Shown: positions 54,646 to 64,000 of the stretch, piece by piece
Layout: every line of letters begins with the position of its first letter
How positions within the stretch are numbered: the first letter of the stretch is position 1
Assembly: GCF_002776525.5 (NCBI RefSeq)
Contig: NC_045438.1
Coordinates: forward strand, 148,468,095-148,532,094
DNA length: 64,000 nt
Source: Piliocolobus tephrosceles
Lineage: Eukaryota; Chordata; Mammalia; Primates; Cercopithecidae
Reading direction: 5' to 3'
Made by a program: the position numbers and the translations under genes
The notes under the pieces: generated by a model
Seen by the model: only the letters and a program-made list of their open reading frames with translations
What the model was told of the DNA's origin: nothing
The model's database searches: none

Positions 54646-56160
54646 CTTCCTCCCCTTTTAAAGATGAGGTGTTCTGTATAACTGGTTTTGTCTTCAATCT
54701 TGTTCGAGGCACTGATACTCTCCATTTGATCTCAGTATGTTTTGGGGCAGTGATTTTTGAATTGTGCTCTCCTGAGCCCCGAGGAGTTGATAGGATCCTG
54801 GGACAACTGCGAGGAGAGAAGGCAATGGGTGGTGGTCAAGTGCAGATGTGCCCACTCTTAGTCCAGCTAAAACGACTCTTGTTTTTACCTGTTGGTAAAA
54901 TTGGTCTATTGGGACTCCCACCTATGATGGCTTTTAATGTTTTCTCTGCGAGAAAAAGTGTCTAATACATTTGTCACAGGGATAAGTTTGACTTTACCTC
55001 TCTCGGCTCCACTTTGTTTAAAAACAAGAACTGCTACTGTGTGCTTTGAATTGTTTTCCCAGAAGTGAGTTGAGGGAAGCATTGTTCCATTTGTTTCTAT
55101 AAATAATAGTGGAATGCCCACTGGGTATCAGGCGCTGTGTTGATTTCCATGGTGTTGCTCATGGCTGGCTGGCTGGCTTAAGGGTAGAATCTGTGACCTT
55201 GGATTGGGTGAAGGGGGGTTGGGACCAGAGCGTAATCCTGGCCTCTCGTGCTTGATGCTGGAGCCCCTGGACCCGCCCAGGTTCAGAATCCAGAATGGGG
55301 CCAGTGGATTCCCCACTGCCTAACCCAGCCTCCTGCAGGGGACCCAGGTGTTTGGACAAGGGCTGCGGCTGGCTGGGCCCAGACGCTGCCTGCTGACACC
55401 ATTTGCTCTTTCCACCAGCACCTCTCCAAACCCCCCCTCTCTCCTACACCCACAACCTTTCCCCCCACTCTCCTCCAAATCTCACGCACCATCTGCCGTG
55501 CTAGTGTTCTCATTCACCTTTTCCTGCTTATCTCCTCTTAAGCGGGAAAGTGCTTCGGAGGCTGACAGCCTAATCTCTCTGCTGATCCTGTGTTTCTGAA
55601 TTCATCTTCCCGCCCCTAAGGCCGCTGCACCCGCTACTGCCTCCCCTGAGTTGCTGCCCAGGCTCAGCAGGAGTAGGAGGAAGATGAGGCTGCACCAGAT
55701 GCCCCTCACTCTTCCCCCCAGAAAAAGAAAGAAGAAAAAAGTAAAAGAAAAAGGGTGGGGGAGTGGGGGAGTCATCCAGGGCACAGGGAATGAGGCTGTG
55801 GACACTCCTTGTGGTTCTGGCGGTGGCTGAAAGAAGGGCCCTCTGTTCCCGAGCTTCTGGGAAGGAAGGTGCTGACTGCTGCCTCAGTTCGGAGACCTGC
55901 CCTTTCTGGTTTGCAGTTAGCACTTTGAGCAAGATGAACTGGAGAGTAATCTTTCTACATTGCTAGTCAGATGGTAGCTGTGAAAGATGTTTCCTTTTTT
56001 GTTGTTTTTAAAATTGTCTTTAAATTGAGAGAAGCTGGGGCTTATCGCCTGGTAAGAGGGGAGGAAATCCGGTTGCAAAACAAGTACCTTAAGACATAGA
56101 CTATGACTTACAAAGTGAGGCCATTGAAGTGTATGGTGCTACCATAAAATTTTTTGAAAG
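54646..56160. other. Unassigned stretch, partly G+C-rich
   Basis: 55190-55900 is more G+C-rich than most of the window and includes a C/T-rich patch (55410-55500). Several frames on both strands (for example 55248-55541 plus, 55570-55932 minus) are open, but none has a recognised domain. A GGCT tandem run lies at 55162-55178. I see no exon that I can defend. Confidence 0.42.
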
Positions 56161-56221
56161 CACAATTTTCATTTTATTCTACATCAAACACACAATTTTC
56201 ATTTTTATTCTACCTCAAACA
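56161..56221. repeat. Tandem duplication of a ~30-bp unit
   Basis: CACAATTTTCATTTTATTC followed by TACATCAAACA is directly repeated as CACAATTTTCATTTTTATTC followed by TACCTCAAACA. The copies differ by one T insertion and one substitution, so the duplication is fairly recent. Confidence 0.92.
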
Positions 56222-57299
56222 ATGTCCACCACTCTGTCCCTCCATGGCCCCTGCACCGTGGGGATGTAGGTTCTGCTTCATATACTACCATTAATAACAC
56301 CTCCAACCCTTTAACATTTCCAGAACAGTCTGTTTATTTCGTCTTTCACATGCATACACAAGCTCTTCCTATATGCTTTCTTCCCTTCCAAACCTGGCAG
56401 ATGGGCTGGACCTATTTTTCTTTTTTGGCTCATTTTAGTATGCTGGAGTATCAAATAAGTATGCTTCAAGCACAATATTGAACTGCTGAGGAGAGCACTT
56501 TGGGGAAATGAAACTGAGGTAATGTGTCCACTCTCTGGAAAGGGGGAATTATGATAAAGTGCTAGAGTTTTGTCACTGTTACTGAACTAGCATGTCTTGG
56601 AAGGAAGGAAATTGTCATTATCGCAGCTGTTCTCTTGTCACTCCTATCCTCAGCCCCAACACAGATCAGGTAATAAAATATATTTCTGGAACAAATGGGA
56701 GAAAAAAACTGTGGTTGCGGGGTGGGAGATGTAGCTGATAAAATAATGCCATTGTGCCCTAACTTTTTGTTATCTTTTTAGGAGCTACTTTCTAGGGCAG
56801 CTGCATATCAATTGTTCACATTCGATGCTTTGAGCTGCAAAAATTTCACTTCATAAGGACATTCTATGGTAAGTTATTTTGTCCAGTTGATCCACTGAGA
56901 AGGTAAGCATTGATTTTAGAACACTGGTGTTTTAGAGACTTTTTGCAGCATTTTCTTCTTGTGACGACATGAATGTCATGTCCACATGCTGTACCACAGC
57001 TGTAGGGAGGGAAGGGACTTAAAAAATCTCAGGCATCAATGCCACAATTAGCAAACAGCATCTCATAATGGCAATAGGAGGGTCCCAATTTTTGTTCAGC
57101 TTCATTCCTGGGAAGAAGCAATAGTAAAGCAAACTTTGGCCAGAGGAAAAGTTATAAGGTCCACAGAACATGTCAAAAGACAAAGGCAAGAAGTTTGGTA
57201 GTTTCTTATAATGTTAAACCTATACCTTCTCTATGATTCACTAAAGCCACTGGTGTATTTACTCAAGATAAATTTACTCAAGTATTTACTTAAAATAAA
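56222..57299. other. Unassigned non-coding stretch
   Basis: No gene or confident repeat. Confidence 0.42.
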
Positions 57300-57820
57300 T
57301 AAAAATATATGGCCACAAAAATACTTTTATAAGAATGTCCATCGTAGTTCTATTCACAGTACCAAGACAGGAAATTGCATCAACAGAAGAATGGATATAT
57401 AAATTGTTATATTTATGCAATTGCATACTTACTACTCAATAATAAAAGGAAACAAACTGTAGCTATATGTAATATCATGGATGACTCTTAAGAAATTATG
57501 TTTGTGAAAGAAACCAGACACAAATGAGTACATATGGTATGATTCCATTTATGTGAAGTTCTAAACCACACAAAACCAATCATTAAGGATAAAAATCAGA
57601 CGAGTGATTCCTGCTGGTGGGGAGGGGGCAGGATTGACTGAGAGGCAGCATGATGGAACTTTCTAGGGTGAGGCAACTATTCCATATCTTGATAGAATGT
57701 GGGAAACATGGGATTTATATTTGTCAAAACTCATCAAAACCTGTTGAACTAATAGTTCCAGATTTTGCATTTCACAGAATATAAATTTTACCTCAAATTT
57801 CACAAAACCATAAACAAATA
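57300..57820 (+). mobile_element. L1M 3' fragment
   Basis: AGTTCTATTCACAGTACCAAGACAGGAAATTGCATCAACAGAAGAATGGAT, CTCAATAATAAAAGGAAACAAACTG, TCATGGATGACTCTTAAG, AAAGAAACCAGACACAAATGAGTACATATGGTATGATTCCATTTATGTGAAG, then the UTR AACTTTCTAGGGTGAGGCAAC. This is an L1MC/L1MD-like 3' end. Confidence 0.87.
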
Positions 57821-57859
57821 TTTTTATAAATTAGTAGCAAATGTGGGTACAGTGTCCCA

Positions 57860-58030
57860 CAACTGGAGGGTCTCCCATGAACTCCTGGTACTGTTTCTGT
57901 GAATCTCAGATCTGACTGCATGTTAGACTTACCTGAGAAGCTTGTATTCACAGAGTCCCAGTCTGTGAATTCTGACTCTAGAGGTTTGTGAAGTTGTCCA
58001 GGAATCTGGGTTTCAGAGTAAATTCCGGGG
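57860..58030 (+). mobile_element. MER5-like hAT relic
   Basis: CTGACTGCATGTTAGACTTACCTGAGAAGCTTGTATTCACAGAGTCCCAG, ATTCTGACTCTAGAGG, GTCCAGGAATCTGGGTTTCAGAG follows a MER5-type order. Confidence 0.58.
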
Positions 58031-58529
58031 TTTCTTAAGGCATATCCTGGAAGGGAGAGAATTCATAATAGTGAATTCTAATAGAGAATTAGATAATAGC
58101 TGATTTTTTTTTCTTTATCCCTACCATGCCTCTGAGACAACCAGTTGGTGTTTTTTAAAAGGCTGCAATAATAGTTGGTCAAAATCATATCTGACATTTT
58201 TGAGTTGTGACACTGAATAAAATGATGTGTTTTTAAATTCAAACCTATGTGTAGTTTTGTAAGAGAAGTAGGTGAAATAAAGTGAAGATGGAGGAAAGAA
58301 AGCAACATAATGAGGATCTAGGGTGTACCGGGAATGGTGTTAGGCATTTGATATAGATAATTTCATTTAAATTTTCTAAGAGGCACATTTATCATTTATA
58401 TGCATGTCCACTGCAATCACCATAGTCCAGGCTCTTGGCTATTAACAGTCATGCCTTTTATGCTCCAGCAAAACTGACTTTGTTGCGAATCTCTTAATAG
58501 GCAAGGCTATTTCAGGGCCTTTGGTCTTT
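58031..58529. other. Mostly unassigned stretch
   Basis: 58320-58420 (GTGTTAGGCATTTGATATAGATAATTTCATTTAA) weakly resembles an L2/MIR end. Otherwise nothing is recognised. Confidence 0.42.
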
Positions 58530-59035
58530 ACAGTTTTGGGGATGCCTTTCCTCCTAATCTGTCAGATGTATTTCTATTCATCTCTGAGGCTCCAGCTTAT
58601 GTATCCCATATTATATTCAGTCCTTCCTGCTCCTTCTCTTACCCTGTAGGATAAGTCTCATTCCTCTTCAAATAACAATTGTATCTGCTGTCCTAGGATT
58701 TGTACCAAAATAGGACTTGCAGTTCTCTTACATGAATTAAGAGTTATTCACTGTAACTGATTTGATGCTATATCTACTTGAATGGAGAAAAGCACTACCA
58801 ATAAATATTTTGGCAGTCCAATGTAGGTTTGCACATGACTGCATTCTACTTTTAGTGTTACATTTATCACATGCCATTATAATTTTTTATATACATTTCT
58901 TTCTCTCTCACTAGACACCATATCTCTTTAAAGATAGAACCATGTCTTATTCGTCTCCCAGAACCTAGTACAAAACCTAGCACCTAATCAGTGCCCAATC
59001 AATTATTGTTGAATAAGTGAATGGATAAATGCATC
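58530..59035 (+). mobile_element. L2 3' end
   Basis: GGGATGCCTTTCCTCC, TATTTCTATTCATCTCTGAGGCTCCAGC, GTGTTACATTTATCACATGCCATTATAATT, ACTAGACACCATATCTCTTTAAAGATAGAACCATGTC, CCCAGAACCTAGTACAAAACCTAGCACC, TCAATTATTGTTGAATAAGTGAATGG is the ordered L2 3' UTR through its terminus. Confidence 0.83.
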
Positions 59036-59329
59036 TTCTTAAATCTGGCTTGTATCCAGATAAATGTTCAATAACTACCCAGTGATCTCAAGATAAAATA
59101 TAAGCCCTCAAAATGGATTTCAAGAATATCATTGTCCTCTGCCCTATCCCAGCTCTAGCTCCAACTGATCTTGTGGGCTAATAGTTACTAAATTAAATCT
59201 CCTGGCCAAGATATATTGATCTATTTCTTGAATATCATGCACTATTTTTTTCCTCCATGCCCTTGGTTAAATTGCTCTTTGCTCCATAATACAATAAAAA
59301 AAGCATGTCTGAAGAGCCGAGAGCATGTC
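59036..59329 (+). mobile_element. Probable further L2 piece
   Basis: AGATAAAATATAAGCCCTCAAAATGG, then CTGCCCTATCCCAGCTCTAGCTCC, recalls the L2 segment that normally lies upstream of the 3' end. Its position after an L2 terminus suggests a separate insertion. Weak. Confidence 0.4.
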
Positions 59330-59450
59330 TTGGTTCCCACCCTGTTAGCTATGTGACTATTGTGAAATGACTTTACGGCTCTGAGTCTTCGTTTCTTCTC
59401 ATTTATGAAATGGGTTAATATCTGGGATAGCAGGTGTAGATTGCTCTGGA
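59330..59450 (+). mobile_element. MIR relic
   Basis: GTTAGCTATGTGACTATTGTGAAATGACTTTACGGCTCTGAGTCTTCGTTTCTTCTCATTTATGAAATGGG is the MIR core with substitutions. Confidence 0.75.
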
Positions 59451-60164
59451 AACTGTATAGAGCTATATGAATATTATTTTTCTACATATCTTTCACTATG
59501 AAGCTTAAGGTCCAAGTCCTCTTTGGAGTTAGGGAAGCTACTTTTTTCCCCAAACTTCTATGTAGCTTATTGCTGAACCACTAACGATAGCACTTCAACA
59601 TATACTATTATTATTAACAGTCTCATTTGTACCCTGTGTTTCTCCGGTACCTAATTGGGAATCCTTTAAGAGTAAGAGCAGGGGACTTGTGTTACCCTTC
59701 TTTTCATGTCCCTGATCACTTAGAAAATCAGAACAATATTAAGTTGTATTAATATTAAATTGTCTTAAATAAGGAAGATGGAAAATATATTTAGAATTAT
59801 AGGGTTTTGGAGTGATAAATTCTTAAAGATAATTTTATACAACCTTCTCTTTTTATAAAAACTGTGACATATATGTTATGTGTTTTTTCTAAGGTTACAG
59901 CTAATAATAATACCAGCTGATTTTTTTTGACAACATCTAGGCAGTATGCCACATAATATAAATGAACGATATAATTTAATGAAACTGGAGTTACTGTCAT
60001 CCTAGTTTTATGGATAAAAAAGATGATGCTCAGAAGCTGAGAGTCAAACACAGGTACATTTTTCCAGAGCCTCTACCTTTAAACCTGCTTTTGGCGCAGA
60101 AGGCTTCTCATTCCCATACCAGTGCTCCTCCTGCTATATCAAAAACTGTTATCTTTTCTCAATG
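59451..60164. other. Mostly unassigned stretch
   Basis: 59925-60055 (CATCCTAGTTTTATGGATAAAAAAGATGATGCTCAGAAGC) may be a decayed minus-strand MIR. The remainder is A+T-rich and unrecognised. Confidence 0.42.
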
Positions 60165-60347
60165 ACAGTGGTTCTACAAGTGTAACCCCAGACCAACAGC
60201 ATCAGTGTCACCTAGGAACTTGTTACACACCCAGATTCTTGGGTGCCAACCAGACCGCTGAATCTGAGGCCTTGGGGGTGGAGCTCAACAATCCATGCTT
60301 TAACAAGCCCTCCTGATTCTCACATTTAAGCTTGAAAAACACAGCCT
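60165..60347 (+). mobile_element. MER5A, nearly full length
   Basis: Starts CAGTGGTTCTACAAGTGTAACCCCAGACCAACAGCATCAGTGTCACC, continues TAGGAACTTGTTACACACCCAGATTCTTGGG, GAATCTGAGGCCTTGGGGGTGGAGC, CAACAATCCATGCTTTAACAAGCCCTCC and ends with a decayed inverted terminal repeat. A non-autonomous hAT-Charlie element. Confidence 0.88.
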
Positions 60348-61482
60348 TAGGTTAAATGCTGTATTTTTCTTTATGCTTCTTGCATTGGTCATTTCATTGC
60401 TTAACAGATTTTTATATTGTATACCTTTATAACAAGAGCAAGAAAATATGCATCTCTCCATCAGTAATCAATGATTTCTGTATTTTGCATATGAAACTTC
60501 ATTTTAAACAAAGAGAACAAACTTGAAATTTGCCACCATGCATACAACACTTAAAATTTAAGTATCTTAACTAGTTTCGTGACTTTAATTGTTTTTACAT
60601 TTATTTTTATATTTCTACTTGACTGAATTGTAAGGAACAATTCACATTTTACCTGCAGAGTGCCTGGACTTCTTAACAAAAATTGTGTCTTCTCTACCTC
60701 CTACCCAAGAGTTTCTATTCTGATTAGAACCATTTAGAGGGCATTACAACTAAAAACAGAGTAAAAATGCTCTTTATTAAAATACGGGCCAGATTTAATC
60801 ATAAACGTGTTATATATAATACATAATAATTAGGGAAGAAACCCAGACTTTTTTTTACATAATAGTTACATATAGACTGACAAAAATGTTACCTTAGCCA
60901 ATATTCATAAGCTTAGTTCATATGAAAATGACAAGAACAAGGGTTAAATGTCTTAATGTGATTTCTTCAGAGAAGTCATTAAAAAATTATGGTGGTGATT
61001 TTTCCAGAATGTATTAAACTGCAAATATAAACTCGTGACTGTCGTGAGAGTGGTATGTGCTGTTTGTCATTAATGCATTTTTAATATTACTTAAAATGGG
61101 TAGCTAACTTAAGGAACAGTCCTATTTTTGTTAATAACCTTAGAAGGGTGGCAGTTTAACATTCCTACCACTGATGATTTTATTCCAGTCAAAAGAGTAC
61201 ATCAAAGGACTCTAAACCCTTTGGGACATGTTAAACATCCAAAATTTTTGACTTTTGGGCTCCAGAGAATAGGAGGTTAATGACTCCATTTGTCACAGAA
61301 GGAAAAATGTAAAAGAAAAAAATTTGGTGGTTATTGGAATGTCACCTTTAAGATTTCAAATCACAACAAGTTTCATGTGTAATGAGATTTTTTTAGTTTG
61401 AAGAAAGGATGGCTCATTTCTTGAATATGCTAAGATATTAGCTTGGGAATATTTATACAGAAACTGTAAAAGAAACAAGTTT
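60348..61482. other. Unassigned A+T-rich stretch
   Basis: No gene or confident repeat. Confidence 0.42.
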
Positions 61483-61789
61483 TGCTGGGTGCGGTGGCTC
61501 ACACCTGTAATCCCAGCACTTTGGGAGGCTGAGGCGGGCAGATCATGAGGTCAGGAGTTCGAGACCAGCCTGGCCAGCATGCTGAAACCCCATCTCTACA
61601 GAAAATACAAAAAAAATTAGCCGGGCATGGTGGCACATGCCTGTAGTCCCAGCTATTTGGGAGGCTGAGGCAGGAGAATTGTTTGAACCTAGCAGGCAGA
61701 GGTTGCAGTGAGCTGAGATTACACCACTGCACTCCAGCCTGAGCGACAGAGCGAGACTCCATTTCAAAAAATAAATAAATAAATAGTTA
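61483..61789 (+). mobile_element. AluS SINE, full length
   Basis: GCTGGGTGCGGTGGCTCACACC head, GATCATGAGGTCAGGAGTTCGAGACCAGCC, ending GCGACAGAGCGAGACTCC plus an (AAAT)n tail. The perfect 15-bp duplication aaaagaaacaagttt lies at 61468-61482 and 61790-61804. Confidence 0.96.
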
Positions 61790-61804
61790 AAAAGAAACAA
61801 GTTT

Positions 61805-62489
61805 CTAATCTCATTTTGCACAGAACAACTTGTACTGTACTCTTAAAGAATAAAGTTAGTGTAAATGTTATATGTTTTATATAAAGGTAATAATTGTTGA
61901 TGTTATTGGAAATTCATTTGGAATAATACATATATTTTTATCTTCTAAAGAAAAAACGGTCATGTTTGTTTGCCAGGGAGTGAACTTTAAATTGTTTTCT
62001 GAAAAGTAATGCATTATAAGGTCATACTAAGAATTAAGCATGATGCATAAATGGGACTTTGGATTAATTCAATAGAATTTTAGAGTTGTAAAGGCTGTTA
62101 GTTGACATGTAGTTTAACTCCCATCTAACCCTGCATCTATCTCTTTAGTATAATCTCTGCTACAATGTTTTTCAACTACTGTTTGAATACCTTCCCCCAG
62201 AAAGAAAAAGGCAACTGATTCTATTAAATGATTGAATTCCTCCTCCTCACTTCCACTTATTGGCACAAGTTCTGTCTGCTGAAACCACCCAAAAAGGTCT
62301 AGCTTCTTAATCCTAGTCACCAACATCAGGATCATCTCTAGTTGGTGAATGTCCCTCTTCAAATGAAGTTTTTAGAGCAAACATAATTAATGCAGCTGCT
62401 GTCTTAAAGCAATGCAGCCTGTGGCAGGACTAACCATGATCCACCCTGCAGAGCTAGTGGTCAGACATATATTTCTTTAATAATGTAAT
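61805..62489. other. Unassigned A+T-rich stretch
   Basis: Nothing recognised. The frame at 62114-62362 has no supporting evidence. Confidence 0.42.
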
Positions 62490-62725
62490 TTTTAAATCAG
62501 GTTTATTGAGGTATAATTTACATAAAATATAATTCACCCTCTGTAATATAGACTCCTGTGAGTTCTGTTGAATGTAAACAGTTGTGCCGCCATCATGGTA
62601 TAGAACAGTTTCCCCACGGTCCTTGTGCCCATTTGTAGGCAACTCTACCCTCAGTCCTCATTTTCAGCCCCTGGCAATCACTAACACATTGTCTGTTTTT
62701 TATGGTTTTGCCTTTTCCTCTTCTA
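62490..62725 (-). mobile_element. L1M 3' UTR fragment
   Basis: AGGTTTATTGAGGTATAATTTACATAAAATATAATTCACCC, AGTTGTGCCGCCATCATGG, CGGTCCTTGTGCCCATTTGTAGGCAACTC, CCTGGCAATCACTAACACATTGTCTG is the complement of an old L1M 3' UTR. Confidence 0.85.
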
Positions 62726-64000
62726 TCACATCTTTATTGCTCAAGTGCAATGTTATTTTAGTTATGAGGGTCTGCATCAGGACTACACGATTTGCATGCC
62801 GATTTATGGAGTAAAGAAAGTTTTAAAATGATGAGAAAAAATTAATGGATGAGAATTTGAAGAGGCAGGAAAGGGTTTAAAAACAAAGAACAAAAGAAGG
62901 GCTTCTAGTTATGATAGAAAGTGCCTTGGATGTTGATGTCCAACATCTGTTTGGAAACCTAATCTGCTATTATGATGAGGTAACCCATTAGAGGGATGGG
63001 AACCGTGTTAGAACGCGCAGCTAGTTTCACAGAGGGAGCAGTAAGTCTCCAAAGCCTCAGTACTCAAGAATAGTTAGAAAGAAGGGATGTGTATTGTCTA
63101 TCATAATAGCGACCACTGTCCGAGGTGCTGAATCTCGATTGCCTGTTAGATCATATATCTTTCAGAGTCTGGTGACATTTATCTAACTTTTCTGGGAAAT
63201 TCAGATCCAGGTGAGGAACAGTATTTTGTTGGACAGAATCTAATGTGGGTTTTGGACACTGACTTTTGTAGAGACACTTTGGGAAAATAAAAAAAATATT
63301 TGTTTGAAAATAATTTTCAAATAGTTGCAGTTGCTTTGAAAACCTTTTTTTTTCCCTGGCCAGTTGGGAAGGTATATTCCCTCCTCTGTTTTTCTAGCTC
63401 CACCCGTTTTTGTGCTTCATGATTTGCTCCTCAGATTGGGTTAGTTGTAACTTTCCTCCTGGGTTTAATCCTTTGTGGAAGGTGCTCAGAGCTGAGATTC
63501 CTGAGGTTTGAGTTCTGGTCTCAGCTATGCCCCAACTAGCTAGCTAACTACCTGTTGCTTCCCAGAGGATAGGAGTAGGTTTGTCAGAGCTAGCAAATAA
63601 AAATACAAGATTCTCAGTTAAATTTGAATTCCAGAGAAACAATGAAGACTTTTAAAGTTATGAATGTTTTACAATAAAGTTGTTAAAATATCCTGAAATA
63701 TAAAAATGCTTATAAAATGTTAAATAATTGCATTGTTTAAAAAGGTGTTTTTGATTTGTGGGTGCCTTCTAGTGACTTGGGAGAATGAATAGTATATAAC
63801 CCTTGTCAAAGAAGTAATTTTTGATATCCAAATATTGAAGGTAGCTTGAATCTGTGAAATCACCAGACTGTACTGGGTTCTTGCATTTCAAGGTGGGAAG
63901 GGGATCCACAAAAGACAGTGTCCACCTGGATGCTTCTGGAGCACTTCTGGTTGTTATTATTTAAGGTGATGGCACTCTTCCCAGTTCAAGTGAATGATAC
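62726..64000. other. Unassigned non-coding stretch
   Basis: No gene, RNA gene or confident repeat to the end of the window. Confidence 0.42.

Noticed and set aside
55190..55960. Possible CpG island or first exon
   Set aside because: The region is fairly G+C-rich, but CpG dinucleotides are not dense by eye and no gene frame or core promoter is recognisable.
1..64000. CRISPR arrays, prokaryotic operons, phage or plasmid modules
   Set aside because: The repeat content is primate throughout and no regularly spaced direct repeats or bacterial gene arrangement were seen.

Overview
The window is a mammalian, specifically catarrhine primate, chromosome segment. It is A+T-rich, has no prokaryotic gene organisation, and is packed with primate interspersed repeats. 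One element narrows the source. The Alu at 32742-33068, read on the minus strand, carries the base combination of the AluYR subfamilies amplified in Old World monkeys (GGCTCAAGCC near the start, GGGCGAGGTGG, GAGATCCGGCCACTGC-type right arm) instead of the human AluY bases. The best reading is a cercopithecid monkey such as a macaque, baboon or relative, not human.

I find no intact protein-coding gene and no supported spliced exon. The only gene-derived sequence is a processed pseudogene of ribosomal protein L29 (8634-9261). It has lost its ATG and its stop codon, carries two compensating deletions, and is flanked by a 13-bp target-site duplication inside an old L2 element. The reported open reading frames are almost all shadows of Alu, L1, MaLR and LTR12 sequence.

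Layout: 1-12.8 kb is mostly unassigned DNA with two Alus, L1 3' ends, L2/MIR relics, a (TG)n tract and the RPL29 pseudogene. 12.8-27.2 kb holds a MIR split by an AluY, several MaLR LTRs (MLT1, MST/THE1) on the minus strand, MER5-type hAT relics, an L1M 3' end and L2 pieces. 28.2-30.8 kb is one minus-strand L1 broken by an Alu and a MaLR solo LTR. 32.7-33.5 kb holds the Old World monkey-type Alu followed by an AluS. At 37.7 kb a MADE1 mariner MITE, whose hairpin resembles the miR-548 family, sits inside an L2. 39-50 kb has more Alus, MLT1 LTRs, L1 and MIR relics. 50.9-53.7 kb is the most unusual locus: an AluY-like element split by two HERV-9 (LTR12) solo LTRs in head-to-head orientation, separated by 14 bp of Alu. 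53.7-64 kb contains L1M fragments, a polypyrimidine tract, L2/MIR/MER5 relics and one more Alu.

The window therefore looks intergenic or deep-intronic. Its strongest candidate for present regulatory activity is the GC-rich LTR12 pair, whose two CCAAT-rich promoters point away from each other. Subfamily names come from remembered consensus features, not from a database search, and boundaries without a target-site duplication are approximate.
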